NCBI RefSeq assembly: GCF_000497045.1
Contig: NW_015961970.1
Span: 62,802 to 126,801 of the forward strand
Source: Kalmanozyma brasiliensis GHG001
Taxonomy: Eukaryota > Basidiomycota > Ustilaginomycetes > Ustilaginales
Reading direction: 5' to 3'
Length of the DNA stretch: 64,000 nucleotides
Below the pieces are notes generated by a model. The model saw only the letters and a program-made list of their open reading frames with translations, was not told where the DNA came from and did no database searches. The translations under genes and the position numbers were made by a program. This document shows, in pieces, positions 33,219-43,300 of the stretch (position 1 is the first letter of the stretch; every line of letters starts with the position of its first letter).

Positions 33219-33448
33219 GGCTATCACGATGTGGATGTGGTTGAGAGGGAATGACAATGGCAGCCGAAACAGACACGAATGTCAAAGGGTCGTTCGCTGG
33301 CCCGACCGCGTTCCGAGATAGATCAGCTGCAAGCGCCCGCCCCGATTCAAGATTTCCGCGTCCCACGCTGCAAGAGAGCAACACTTTTTGCCGCCAACAA
33401 AGCTTTCCTTCTAACGGCCATATTCGCGCACAGCCCTCAAGCGACACC
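33219..33448. promoter_or_regulatory. Short shared divergent promoter, LAA2-like and cis-prenyltransferase genes
   Basis: About 230 bp between the chosen start codons. In-frame ATGs at 33251 and 33257 would extend the prenyltransferase into it and leave about 32 bp between genes, which seems too little for two promoters; these were not chosen. Confidence 0.5.
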
Positions 33449-34489
33449 ATGTCGGCGATGGAGTCTGCGATACCGCAGCAGGAGACGCCCGCGCCAGATG
33501 CTCTCGACGTTAAACCGTCATCAACAGCTTCAATAGACCCCACAAGATCGGAAGAGGCGAAACCCTCCCCAGTTCCCACCAAAACGCAAATCCTCAAGCA
33601 GGCGGCCCTGTCGCCTCTGTCCCTCCTATCTCTCCTTCCGATCCCGTCGCCCCAACAGCTGCTCCTACACACCCTCTCACTTGGCCCCATTCCGCGGCAC
33701 ATCGCCTTCGTCATGGACGGCAACCGCCGCTGGGCGCGCACCTCGCATCACACCATCCAGCACGGCCACCTCACAGGCTTTGCGACGCTCAAATCCGTCC
33801 TCGAGGTCTGTCTCAACCTGCGCGGGCTCGACACGGTCACCGTGTATGCGTTTGCGATCAACAACTTCGGGCGCAGCGAGAGCGAGGTGAACGCGTTGAT
33901 GGAGATTGCAAAGACGCGCTTGATCGAGCTGGCCGGGCATGGCGAGCTGATTGCGAGGTACTCCGTGAGAGTGAGAATAGTAGGGAGGAAAGAGCTGCTC
34001 CCCGCAGATGTAAGGGAGGCGGTCGAGAGGGTAGAGCATATGACAAAGGACAACACAAAGGCGACACTCAACATCTGCATGCCGTACGCGAGCAGGGACG
34101 AGATCGCCGGCGCAGCCAGGACGTGTCTCGACCGCAAACTGCGGGACGTCGAGCGAGCTGCCGTGGCGGAAAAGGCGGGGCAGATCGCATCCAACGAACA
34201 AGCGGACATGGATCACATCCTGGACAAGATCGACTTCGATATCACACCCGACGACCTCTCCGACCACATGCAGCTCGCCCACTCGCCGCCACTCGACATC
34301 CTCGTCCGCACCTCGGGCGTCTCCCGCCTGAGCGACTTCATGCTCTGGCAGTGCACCGAGGCCACCCACATGCACTTTGTCGACAAGTTCTGGCCGCAAT
34401 TCGGCCTGCTCGACTTGGTGCCCATCATTCTCGACTGGCAGCGCCATCAGTGGAGTGTCTCGCTTCGCAAGTCGTGCGGCTGGGATTGA
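33449..34489 (+). CDS. cis-prenyltransferase (dehydrodolichyl diphosphate synthase)
   Basis: 346 residues from ATG 33449. The enzyme adds isopentenyl units in cis to farnesyl diphosphate to make dolichol precursors at the ER, normally with a Nus1/NgBR partner. The substrate loop HIAFVMDGNRRWAR (about residue 90) contains the catalytic Asp. GFATLKSVLEVCLNLRG, VTVYAFAINNFGRS, RVRIVGRKELLP, DILVRTSGVSRLSDFMLWQ and the C-terminal FWPQFGLLDLVPIILDWQRH are family motifs; the RxG C-terminal motif of Nus1-type partners is not what is seen here, so this is the catalytic subunit (RER2/DHDDS type). An insert of about 35 residues (ERAAVAEKAGQ...) precedes the Arg motif. A leader of about 75 residues comes before the conserved core. 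Confidence 0.92.
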   Translation: MSAMESAIPQQETPAPDALDVKPSSTASIDPTRSEEAKPSPVPTKTQILKQAALSPLSLLSLLPIPSPQQLLLHTLSLGPIPRHIAFVMDGNRRWARTSHHTIQHGHLTGFATLKSVLEVCLNLRGLDTVTVYAFAINNFGRSESEVNALMEIAKTRLIELAGHGELIARYSVRVRIVGRKELLPADVREAVERVEHMTKDNTKATLNICMPYASRDEIAGAARTCLDRKLRDVERAAVAEKAGQIASNEQADMDHILDKIDFDITPDDLSDHMQLAHSPPLDILVRTSGVSRLSDFMLWQCTEATHMHFVDKFWPQFGLLDLVPIILDWQRHQWSVSLRKSCGWD

Positions 34490-34645
34490 GGCGTCCAGCC
34501 GTCTTTGTCCGTCTGCCTCCATTGCATCTTCATCCGCATCCCAGCACACTTCTGCATTTATACCCTACCACACTGTATCACTAGCCCAATCATCCAACCT
34601 CTTTCGAAGAGACACATCCTGAGTGATGCGATTGCCGTGCCCATT

Positions 34646-35575
34646 TCAATCAACGAAACTGAGATTGTTCGTCAACCACCGCGGATTCGGATACACCCTA
34701 GCGAGCACCTTGCCCCTCACCATACCCAGCGGTACAGGTCCGTAATGCCTGCTATCCGTCGAGTTGCCCATATTGTCGCCCGCCAGCCACACATGCCCCA
34801 GCGGCACGGTGACATACTGAACATCGCCCTTGGACCGTATGTACGTATTGGAGATCTCTGTGGCGGCGGCTGAGTTGTGTCTTTGCGTGTCGTCTTCGCG
34901 CGAGTGTGGTGCGTCCGTATCCATGCTTTTGAGCAGGTCGACGTCGGAATTGTTCATGGTGGTGCTGCGTCTCGATCCTGGCTCGACCGGTTCGCCAACG
35001 GACGCGAGCAAGTCTTCAAACTTGACCATCCTGCTGTCCAATTTGTCGTCCTTATTCCCCCCTTCTGGCCTCGGTTCCGCCTTGCGGCCCCTCCACGCAT
35101 GCATCGGCAACGGCCTCATCCTCGGATCCAGCGCCACTGTGTCCCCTGGCAACCCAATCACCCTCTTGCACACCGTTCGACTCGGGTCAAACGGCGATAA
35201 TGCCACGACCAGATCGCCCACCTTCAAGCCTGTCCCCTGCGCCTGGTCGGTCTTGCTAAACGTCGGCCCGCCTATCCTGCCCTTCCCGCTGCGATATGGA
35301 TGTGCGCCCTCTTCGTCGGTCTGTTCTTTGCTCGAAGTGAGATCGCGAAGGGAAGCGAGAAAGCGCGCAAACGGCAGCCGCAGCTGCAGCAGGAAATCCC
35401 CCTCGGGCGCCAGCGTAGGTAGCATCGATGCACCTGTAGAATTGCGGATCTCGAAGACATGCTCGTTGATCAGATGGGCAGTACATGCGACCTGCAGCGC
35501 GATGGCCGACGTGTAGGCCGCTCGCGAGATCCATGGTCGTCGAAAGCCTACTCGTGATGCTGGTCGGAAGGCCAT
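34646..35575 (-). CDS. Mitochondrial inner membrane peptidase subunit (signal peptidase S26, Imp1/Imp2 type)
   Basis: 309 residues from ATG 35575-35573 (MAFRPASRVGFRRPW); the open frame upstream was dropped because this start gives a basic targeting-like N-terminus followed by a hydrophobic span (AAYTSAIALQVACTAHL). S26 peptidases cut sorting signals of proteins entering the intermembrane space. The catalytic Ser is in STGASMLPTL (about 55) and the Lys in VCKRVIGLPGDTV (about 135). The third box is VPLGHVWLAGDNMGNSTDSRHYGPVP near 260. Yeast Imp1 is about 190 residues; here about 45 extra residues lie between the Ser and Lys boxes and about 110 between the Lys box and the third box, both of low complexity. 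Imp1 versus Imp2 cannot be settled. Confidence 0.88.
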   Translation of the reverse strand: MAFRPASRVGFRRPWISRAAYTSAIALQVACTAHLINEHVFEIRNSTGASMLPTLAPEGDFLLQLRLPFARFLASLRDLTSSKEQTDEEGAHPYRSGKGRIGGPTFSKTDQAQGTGLKVGDLVVALSPFDPSRTVCKRVIGLPGDTVALDPRMRPLPMHAWRGRKAEPRPEGGNKDDKLDSRMVKFEDLLASVGEPVEPGSRRSTTMNNSDVDLLKSMDTDAPHSREDDTQRHNSAAATEISNTYIRSKGDVQYVTVPLGHVWLAGDNMGNSTDSRHYGPVPLGMVRGKVLARVYPNPRWLTNNLSFVD

Positions 35576-36127
35576 CTTGCGCTCGACTGCTGACCAGCTC
35601 TGCAGGGCTGCTTTAAAGTTCTTCCGTAAGCCCGGCGACACAGAACAGCGGGCAGTAGAGTGCCACGCCGGCTGCCGAGTGTGTGCGGCCTGGCAGCGAT
35701 CCTGCTTGGTGTGCGCGAGGTGCGGTTGACGGTCAGAGGAACAAGAAGAAGCATCAAAGCGCCGAAGATGTGGAGAAACCTCACCGCCGAATTCCGCGAT
35801 TTCACTGCAGGCCGCTGATAAAATCACCTCTCTTCTTCCCACATCACATCACAGGTCTCTCACTTGATCATCACCTCTCGTCACCAAAGGCGCAGAATGG
35901 GATCCCAGTACAGCCCGTGAGCTCAGTGGAGACGACAGAATGACAGCACGTCTTCAGAAGCACATCGCAATCAAACTAGTCTCAAGAAGATGGGAAGCTC
36001 AGCGAAGGTCGACGCGAACCACAATGCGACAGTCTTATTTGAAGGAAGCTACGAAATGCTAATGGATCAATCGATATCGTTTCTGCAAACGGAAGCTACA
36101 GTGGCGAAATCGTGGTATCATGCAGGA
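35576..36127. other. Intergenic between RhoGEF 3' end and IMP promoter
   Basis: About 550 bp with no gene recognised. It should hold the promoter of the peptidase gene and the 3' UTR of the RhoGEF, which lies to its right on the same strand. Confidence 0.45.
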
Positions 36128-39100
36128 TCAGAGGCCATTCTTCGATGGAAGCGGTGAGAGTCGGTTGTTGTGCAGAAACTTGAGCGGATTGAAGCCCTTG
36201 GATGCTCGTCGAGTGGCCATAAAGCCTCCGTCGCGCTGCTGCTCAGCAATTGTGCTCAGCTGCGTGTCGGATGCCCTCCTGATGCCCTCGGGCTGCACGG
36301 AAGTCTGTCGAGTCACGGGAGTGCTGCTGGCCCGGTGCGGCTTCGGAACTTCCTTGAAAGAGTCGAAGTCAACGTCGGTGGACGGGACTGTGACAATGCT
36401 CCTGAACGACGGCTGCCTCTGAACCTGAAAACTCTGCACGGGCGCAACGGCCTCCGCGTTGACGCGCTCAACGACGTTGGCAGCGGCCGAGCCGCGGAAC
36501 CAGTTCTTCGAGTAGTTGAGCATCGTCCTCGACCTTCGCAGAGTGTTGGAACCAGACCTGCGGATCGTAGCAGCTTCGGCCAAGACTGGCACGTTCTCCG
36601 TCGAAGGTGTCTCGAGCTCAGCCATCGACATCTGCCTTTCGGGCTGCGTCGCGCCACCCAGCGATTTGGCGACATCGCTCTGCGTACGCTTATGTTTGAG
36701 CGTCGCAAGCGATGCATTGGTGAACACTCTTCGAATCGAGCCCGTCACCGAGGTGATGGAGTTGGTGCGCGATCGGCCGCCAGATTGGGTCCTGTGCTGC
36801 ATCATGTAGACACCGTCCGCTGAAGGTCGTCGTGAGGTGCTGCCAAGTGCAAAGTCCAGCGGTAAATCCGCTGTGCTCGCCATGGGCGACGCGCAGGTCG
36901 AAGAGAGAGCAGAGTTGGTGCCAAAGTCGATGGTAGGGAAGCTTTCGCCGAGGCCAGCTTGCGCTGACTGCGTTCGGCTTCGCCTGCCGAAAGTCATGGT
37001 GAGGGACTCCTTCATGCCATAGAAGCTGTTGCGGGATCGAGGGGGCAGCGATGTCACAGAAGCGCGCAGATTGGTCGAAGAGTTGCCCGCAGATTCGCTG
37101 ACAGCGGTCGGAGAAGAAGTCAGCGACTGACCAGCCCCGGTGGGGCTCAGAGGCACGACGCCAAAGCTTCCGAACTCGTGCACTGGAAGTTCGCGTCCAT
37201 TGGCCACGGGCGAAGTGGGTGTCGATGTGGAACCGGGACCCCAGGTCGGACTTCCCAGTTCGGTGTTGACACTCAATCCATTGGGCGCAAAGATGCTGGC
37301 GGGTCTCACCCTGTTGGCCTTCTTGAGCAGCGACGACTTCCATCCTTCGCGATCGGTCTGCGCGTCCAGCTGCAAGCGTGTCGAAGATCGCGAGCGCGAG
37401 CCGGGCTGTACGAATGTAGCCGTGAAGACCAAGTTGTTCGGGTCCTCGTCTGCATCGGCGTTCTCGAGCAACCCGGCACAGCTCTTCCGTCGCTGGATCT
37501 TGACCGTTGCGGTCTCCTTCGCAGACAGACGGTTGAGACCCAGGGAGGATCCAACAGCCGAGCCAATTCCAGACCCTGAGGCGGCGTAGAGCGTGGACAA
37601 AGCTCCACCATCTCTGGCGATACGAGCAGAGATGACCGAGTCTGACAAGATCATGCCACGATCCACGATCGCCCGCGAGTTGGGCGACGCATGTCGCAGC
37701 AAGATCTCGGTGGGCATCCAAGGGCCGGACGAGGAGCGCTGGGTCTTCTGGTTCGAGGTAGAAGCCTGTGCTGCTCCGGCCGCATGCATGGCCAGGAACT
37801 CCATGAGAGGATCCACTGTGGTAGATTTGGCTGCGTCGAAGTAGCCCTCGAACTCGGAGGGTCGGCTTGCATTTGGCGTCGGTGCCTCGGAAGCCTCGAG
37901 CATGTCACCATCGGCGGCGTCGCCAAAGAACAGACTGCAAGGGAAGGCTGCCTCAGATCCAGGCGGCGAAAAGGTCGCGCGAGAGATAGCGAGCGAGAGC
38001 AGATCGATCCAGAGCTGCCTTTCTTTTGCGTTCGATGCAGCCAGCTCGAAGTGGTGGTCCTTGACGGACAGGCGGAAGGAGTTGGGAATCAGATTCCTCT
38101 CGTCTTCCACGTTGGACAGGCGTGCGGCCCAAAGGGGGAACCACTGTCGGCACTCGTAGGTCGAGTTCTTGCGGACCTTGACCATGAGCAGGAAGCTGTG
38201 GTAGATGAAGACGCCGAAGTATTTGAAGCGCAAGGGAGCGACCAGCGGGTTCAACACGCGATGATGGTGCAAGACGTCAAGAGTACCAGACAGCTGACAA
38301 TCGCCGAGAGACTTGACGAAGGACGAGGTGACGCCTTGGTTCGGCTCGATGCGGGACGAGATGAGGTCTGCCCGAAGTTCGGACTCGCGACGCTTTCCTG
38401 CCTCGTCCACCTGGTCAGCGACCTCCCTCATCAGCGAGATAGCAAGGGCGAGCTCCTCGACCGAGTCGCCGGTCGCCGAGCTGTGCTTCTGCAGCGTTTG
38501 AAGGACGAGCGGGTACAGGCAGAGGCGCTGGATCGGCTTGATGAGGAAGTCACGGAAGAGCAGACGAGAGGAGTTCTCGCGAAGAGCGTTCGTTCCGGAG
38601 CCGGGCGTCACTGCCGCGCTCGCAGGGCTGGAATGCGTGCCTGCCGTCAGCGTCGAGGTGGATTCATTGGAGATGGTCGAGGCGTTGGCGAGCGTCATGG
38701 GAGTAAAGTACGAAGAGGGGCTGTTGACCGATACGTTGGGCGTGTTGGCGCCCGATGGCGGTCGTGAGCTGCCCTTCTGCGCCATTCTGGTCATTCGGAG
38801 AACGTCGGCGCAGTGCTTTTCAAACGCATCCCAGTCGGCGTGGCGCTTCTCGGCTTCGCGGATGAGCGCAAGTGCTTCACCGTGACGCGAGCAAAAGGCC
38901 TTGTAGCTCTGGAGCGATGGCATCATCTGATTGAAGAGCTTGGCCACGCGGACGACGGCCTCGTCGGCTTGAGGACTGAGCGCTTTCTCGAGATCGGTCC
39001 TCCTGTCTTCAACAAGTCGTTGATGTACAGGCTTGCGCAAGCCCAGGTCGATGAGGATGTATTCGAGTTTGGCCGACAGCTTTTGGTGGGTACGCAGGAG

Positions 39101-40324
39101 ATCCTCCGAGTTCCTCATGACCAGGGCTTGTCGAGCAGGCTGATCGTTGAAGAAGGGCATCATGCAGAGATTGTCGAAGAAAACCAAAACTAGGGTGGCC
39201 AAGTCGTCTGCGTAGTTGCGTTCGGTGTCGATGAGCTCCAGCAATGCAGCGTATCGACGAACTTTGGCTGTGGTATATTTGGCCTCGGCGACGGGATCAG
39301 CGGTTCCATTTTCGATCAGACCGGGGTATTCCAAGAGGGCACCGTCGACTTCAGAGATAAGGGAGACAGGGGATGCCTGGCTTGGATGCGCATTCGAATT
39401 GTAGTCCCCAATGTCAACTCGCAGGGTATCTGCCGAAAGTTCATCGGCTTGCGACTTGTAGTGGTCCTCGAAATCGGTGCCTGATGGCACGGAACTAATG
39501 GCGGTGTCGAGACTGCCGGCGTGACTGGAGCCTGTGGTGGAAGTCGACGGTGTGCGACTGATGTCCGACTGCGTCGCCGCGGTCTCGAGGCCACTTCCAT
39601 CGCTGCTGTCCTGTAGTTGCATCTTGGGTGTAACGAGCGGATATTCATCTTCATCATCGACCGTGCGGGCGAGGTTGGAGCCGAGAGCAGCATCGATTTG
39701 CTCTTCGCTGATGGTGCTGGAGAGCATTTGAGAAATGCGGCGGCGCGACGAGGCGTCTGTCGGAGACAGTTCAGGCGAGCTGAGTGCGGTAACATAGTCG
39801 GAACTTCCAGATCCTTGTCGAGCCAGTGGTGCGCTCTGAGCGCCAGAATTGCTCGCTTCTGCGCCGGTTGACCTGCTTTGTTGAGACGCTTGCTCGGACC
39901 TGTAATGGAGGGCAGATGCCTCCTCGGCATCGGTGAGAACTTGAACCAGGGGGCCAGTGACGTTGCGCGAGACTGCTGACTGCACCTGAAGCGCCAGCCC
40001 GGCCACCGAGGCGGGAACGGTGGGAGAAGCGGTGGTATCGAGGCTATTGCGGACAGCCGCTCTCCTACTGCGGGGAGGTGAGGGTGAAGTGGCGCGGGGA
40101 GTCGATACTGCGGGCGAAGCTATCGAGGAAGAGCTGCTGGAGCGCCTGGCAGCATCTTTGAGATCGCTGCCCGAAGCCTCGAGCGAGCTACATTCTGATG
40201 AGGGGAACGTGACCGCCGTCGAGATCTTTTCGATGTGAGGGTGCCGCGAAGAGGAGCCAGAGGAAGCTGCTTGTTGTGCGAAGAGGGTATCTGCGGAACG
40301 AGCCGTCGAGCTGTGTGCAGTCAT
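36128..40324 (-). CDS. Rho guanine nucleotide exchange factor with DH and PH domains
   Basis: 1398 residues from ATG 40324-40322, the first ATG in the frame. DH-PH proteins load GTP on Rho, Rac or Cdc42 to control polarity and wall growth. The N-terminal about 345 residues are Ser-rich and disordered. The DH domain (about 350-640) begins RRYAALLELIDTERNYADDL and includes LFRDFLIKPIQRLCLYPLVL, the conserved CR3 helix; an insert of about 60 residues rich in Ser/Thr/Asn splits it. A PH-like region (about 670-800) contains YFGVFIYHSFLLMVKV and ERQLWIDLL. The C-terminal 600 residues are disordered. No FYVE, SH3, CNH or PB1 domain is seen, which argues against Don1, Rom2 and Cdc24. Target GTPase unknown. 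Confidence 0.9.
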   Translation of the reverse strand: MTAHSSTARSADTLFAQQAASSGSSSRHPHIEKISTAVTFPSSECSSLEASGSDLKDAARRSSSSSSIASPAVSTPRATSPSPPRSRRAAVRNSLDTTASPTVPASVAGLALQVQSAVSRNVTGPLVQVLTDAEEASALHYRSEQASQQSRSTGAEASNSGAQSAPLARQGSGSSDYVTALSSPELSPTDASSRRRISQMLSSTISEEQIDAALGSNLARTVDDEDEYPLVTPKMQLQDSSDGSGLETAATQSDISRTPSTSTTGSSHAGSLDTAISSVPSGTDFEDHYKSQADELSADTLRVDIGDYNSNAHPSQASPVSLISEVDGALLEYPGLIENGTADPVAEAKYTTAKVRRYAALLELIDTERNYADDLATLVLVFFDNLCMMPFFNDQPARQALVMRNSEDLLRTHQKLSAKLEYILIDLGLRKPVHQRLVEDRRTDLEKALSPQADEAVVRVAKLFNQMMPSLQSYKAFCSRHGEALALIREAEKRHADWDAFEKHCADVLRMTRMAQKGSSRPPSGANTPNVSVNSPSSYFTPMTLANASTISNESTSTLTAGTHSSPASAAVTPGSGTNALRENSSRLLFRDFLIKPIQRLCLYPLVLQTLQKHSSATGDSVEELALAISLMREVADQVDEAGKRRESELRADLISSRIEPNQGVTSSFVKSLGDCQLSGTLDVLHHHRVLNPLVAPLRFKYFGVFIYHSFLLMVKVRKNSTYECRQWFPLWAARLSNVEDERNLIPNSFRLSVKDHHFELAASNAKERQLWIDLLSLAISRATFSPPGSEAAFPCSLFFGDAADGDMLEASEAPTPNASRPSEFEGYFDAAKSTTVDPLMEFLAMHAAGAAQASTSNQKTQRSSSGPWMPTEILLRHASPNSRAIVDRGMILSDSVISARIARDGGALSTLYAASGSGIGSAVGSSLGLNRLSAKETATVKIQRRKSCAGLLENADADEDPNNLVFTATFVQPGSRSRSSTRLQLDAQTDREGWKSSLLKKANRVRPASIFAPNGLSVNTELGSPTWGPGSTSTPTSPVANGRELPVHEFGSFGVVPLSPTGAGQSLTSSPTAVSESAGNSSTNLRASVTSLPPRSRNSFYGMKESLTMTFGRRSRTQSAQAGLGESFPTIDFGTNSALSSTCASPMASTADLPLDFALGSTSRRPSADGVYMMQHRTQSGGRSRTNSITSVTGSIRRVFTNASLATLKHKRTQSDVAKSLGGATQPERQMSMAELETPSTENVPVLAEAATIRRSGSNTLRRSRTMLNYSKNWFRGSAAANVVERVNAEAVAPVQSFQVQRQPSFRSIVTVPSTDVDFDSFKEVPKPHRASSTPVTRQTSVQPEGIRRASDTQLSTIAEQQRDGGFMATRRASKGFNPLKFLHNNRLSPLPSKNGL

Positions 40325-43300
40325 GGTCGATGTGCAAGTCGATGCTGCTCCAATGGTAGGAAGAGCAGATGAGATGGAGAAAGAGATTGCGGTCGAGTTT
40401 GGTGGGGAAGAGAGGAGCGCTTTGCCGCAGCTGAGCTCTGAGACGGAAAGAGAGGCAGAGGCTCCGGTTAGTTGACAGCGCAGAAGGAGAAAGTTGCGCC
40501 TCTGTGAGAGAAAGAGCAAATGAAAAGGGACAATGCCTTGTTGAGCGGTCCCACCCGGGGCTCGGAAGATCCGCGATGAACTGCGCAGCAGCAGTCAAGA
40601 GTCGGAAGGCGAGTTGCGATTAAGGTTTTTAGGTTGACAACAATGCCATGTCGCCTTTCAACGGCTCGTGCAGCGACCAGTCCACCAAAAGTAAGCAGCG
40701 GGCCGTTCCGAAATGAGCGGCGTGCTGTAGAGTCCTAGCCTCCGTGGCTCGGCAGAGATTGAGCTCGTGAGAAGAGTGGGATAAGATGAAGCAAGCCGGG
40801 GTTCGAGTGCGAGATACCTGGCCGATAGTCGTTGCTGCCGTTAGCGTGAGGGCGAATGCAGAGGAGAGAGAGTGTGTCTTGGGAGCCGGAAGTCGCTCTT
40901 TGCGATGGGTATAGCTGGCTGAGCGATGAGTTTCGATCGGAGCACAAGGGACAGAAAGATGGCGGTGCTACGAAGCTGACACGGCTCGATGGTCGCTGTC
41001 CTGCGTGTTTGCTGGAGTCGAAATAAAAGAGAGTCGATGATGTGATGGTGTTGACAGAGCAGAGGGTCGAGACGAGGATTAGGACGAGGATGAGGATGAG
41101 GGTGAGGATCAAGTCGTAAGGCTGAGTATGAAGGGTTCGAGAGGTAGGCCAAGGCCAAGAACATAGCGGAGGATCCGGAACACCCAAGTGCAGAGCAAAT
41201 CAAGCGGAAGCGCGAAACCAGAACGTTTCGACCAATCTACGAGAGAGGCGTCCAGGTAAACGGGTTCTGGGCGGGCATGCAAGCGGTGTAAGCGAAGTCA
41301 GGACGGCCTGTACATGCCACTCTCGAAGAGATTTGCTGGATGAGCGAGAGGGTCAGCGGCACCCAGAAGCGGAGAACAAGGGAGAGCCAAAGCGAGGGAC
41401 AGGAGGAGGGAGAGAGAGGGGAGCAGCCGTGGCCTCATTTTGCATCGACGATGCAGGGCAAGTGCGAGCGGAGCGGCTGTGCAGTTCACCATCGAATGAG
41501 GCGGCTGCCAACAAATAAATTTTTATGATAAATCGATTCTGACAGGTCCTAGCCGGCCCAGGAATCGATCCTCGCAAGCGAACGAGGATCGCAACTGCAG
41601 CACCCTGCAGCGAAATCACCACACGCGCGCTGCCAATCGCGAGAGCGGAAGTTGCTTACACTGCGCCAACTGGAGCCACCATCATCGGAATGCAATCGAC
41701 AAAGACTTGGCCGGGAATTTGAGGTCCCGCTCATTCTCTCTTGCCGTCTTGCTTTCCCACACGGTCCTGTTCCCCCGTACACCCGCCGCGCTTCATGATA
41801 CCTTGTTCGTAGGCTTCGTTCACGCCCCACCTTGGATCGGATTCTGGCCAAGCTTGATCCCATGATCGGCGGATCAGCCGACTTGAGCATGGCTGGGCTC
41901 AAGCTTGCTCAGCAACGTTTTGTTAGTCAGGCTAGTGGAGAAAGCATGGAGACGCCGAAAGCTGCGAGCAGCGGATCCACCCACGGGACAGGCGACATGG
42001 TGAACTGTCGCTTGGCCCGCTAGTATTGGTCATGAACGCGAGATGATCCCATGGGAGCAATGGCGTGCCCGTTCTGGTCGGCTCCATCGAATCCTCAAGG
42101 CTCGACTCTCGATCCGACAAAGGCCAAACGAGATGCGGATGAACCGGTGTGCGGAGAGCGCCACCAGATGAAAGAGGCATGAGAGCGAGATTGGCCGGCG
42201 TCTGCTCATCTCTTGGTCTTGGCTAGGCTTGGCCACAAGGCTTTGTTTGACCTACTGTATCCGACAAGGGCGGAGGAGCGGTGAGCAAGATCTCCGTCAG
42301 ACGACGCGGAATGTCGCAATTAAGCGAAGAGGGAGACCCTTGACCAAAGAAACCAAATCGATTTGTTTTTAAGGACACCCAGGCTTGGATCGTCGCTGAA
42401 CTCACACGCCTGCCTCGCCCTCTCGCCCTCTTCTCGGGCCGTCTCGATGGTGAAGCTGTAAGCGCCGAAAATTAGCAACCAACCCGCAACACCCACTCGT
42501 TTCCTCGGCAAACGCAGAAATGGCCAGATCGAGTCTTGACCGCTCGCCGTTGCAACCGCGTGCACACACATGAGAGCGGTTGCAGGGTACAGTCAGAAGC
42601 AGTGCTCCGTGGCCACGTCTAGACGGCAACCTGAACAACCATCATCGAGTGACCACACCATGGCTATTGCTCGTCATCCTCATCGGAGACAACAGCTGTC
42701 CGTGGGATGTGGTGCCGGAGCAAAGTGGCGCGTTGCGATGTTGCGAGCGAGAAGGACGAGGCTGCATTCGAGACAATGCGGTGGTACAAGGTGCCAAGAT
42801 CGAGACTAGCTCATCATCACCGCCTGCTGGACGGAAGAAGACTCTGATGGGCAATCAGCAAAAGGAATGTGACCTTCCAAAGCCGCGAACAAGCATATTT
42901 TCAATCAAGCTCGATCGCTTTCCATGGCGAATCGCGATTTTTTGTGGAATGGTGTCTCTGGTTAAAGCCGGATGGAGTTGCGTGCCTTTTCTCGTCCACT
43001 CGTTGGATCCTGGGTTGGTTGAAGAAGTGCGGAGCGAGCCGCTTTCAAGAGCGCGCTAGGTCGATTGAACCCTGAAGCCGAATGGTGATCTGCGAGATTT
43101 TGCAACACGGCAGACCGCCCAGTCTCGGCTTGGAGAGCCAGCCTCAGGGCAGCCACATGGGTTCTTTGCGCTGCTCACCCTGATCCGTTTCATGACCTTC
43201 TTGATTGTCGTTCTGATTCCGGCTTGGTGGAGCTCTGCTTGCAAGACAGCCATCCGCGTGAATCGCCGAGAGTCGGGTGCAGCACGAATTATGAAGATGG

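Noticed and set aside
33251..33448. N-terminal extension of the prenyltransferase from ATG 33251
   Set aside because: It would leave about 32 bp to the divergent neighbour's start and adds no recognisable sequence.
37691..38767. Plus-strand frame of 358 codons antisense to the RhoGEF
   Set aside because: The minus strand carries a clear DH-PH domain over the same bases.
41298..41492. Small minus-strand frame with a Leu/Ser-rich, signal-peptide-like start
   Set aside because: The hydrophobic run comes from GA-rich simple sequence on the other strand; only 46-64 residues, no splice-linked continuation, no conserved domain.
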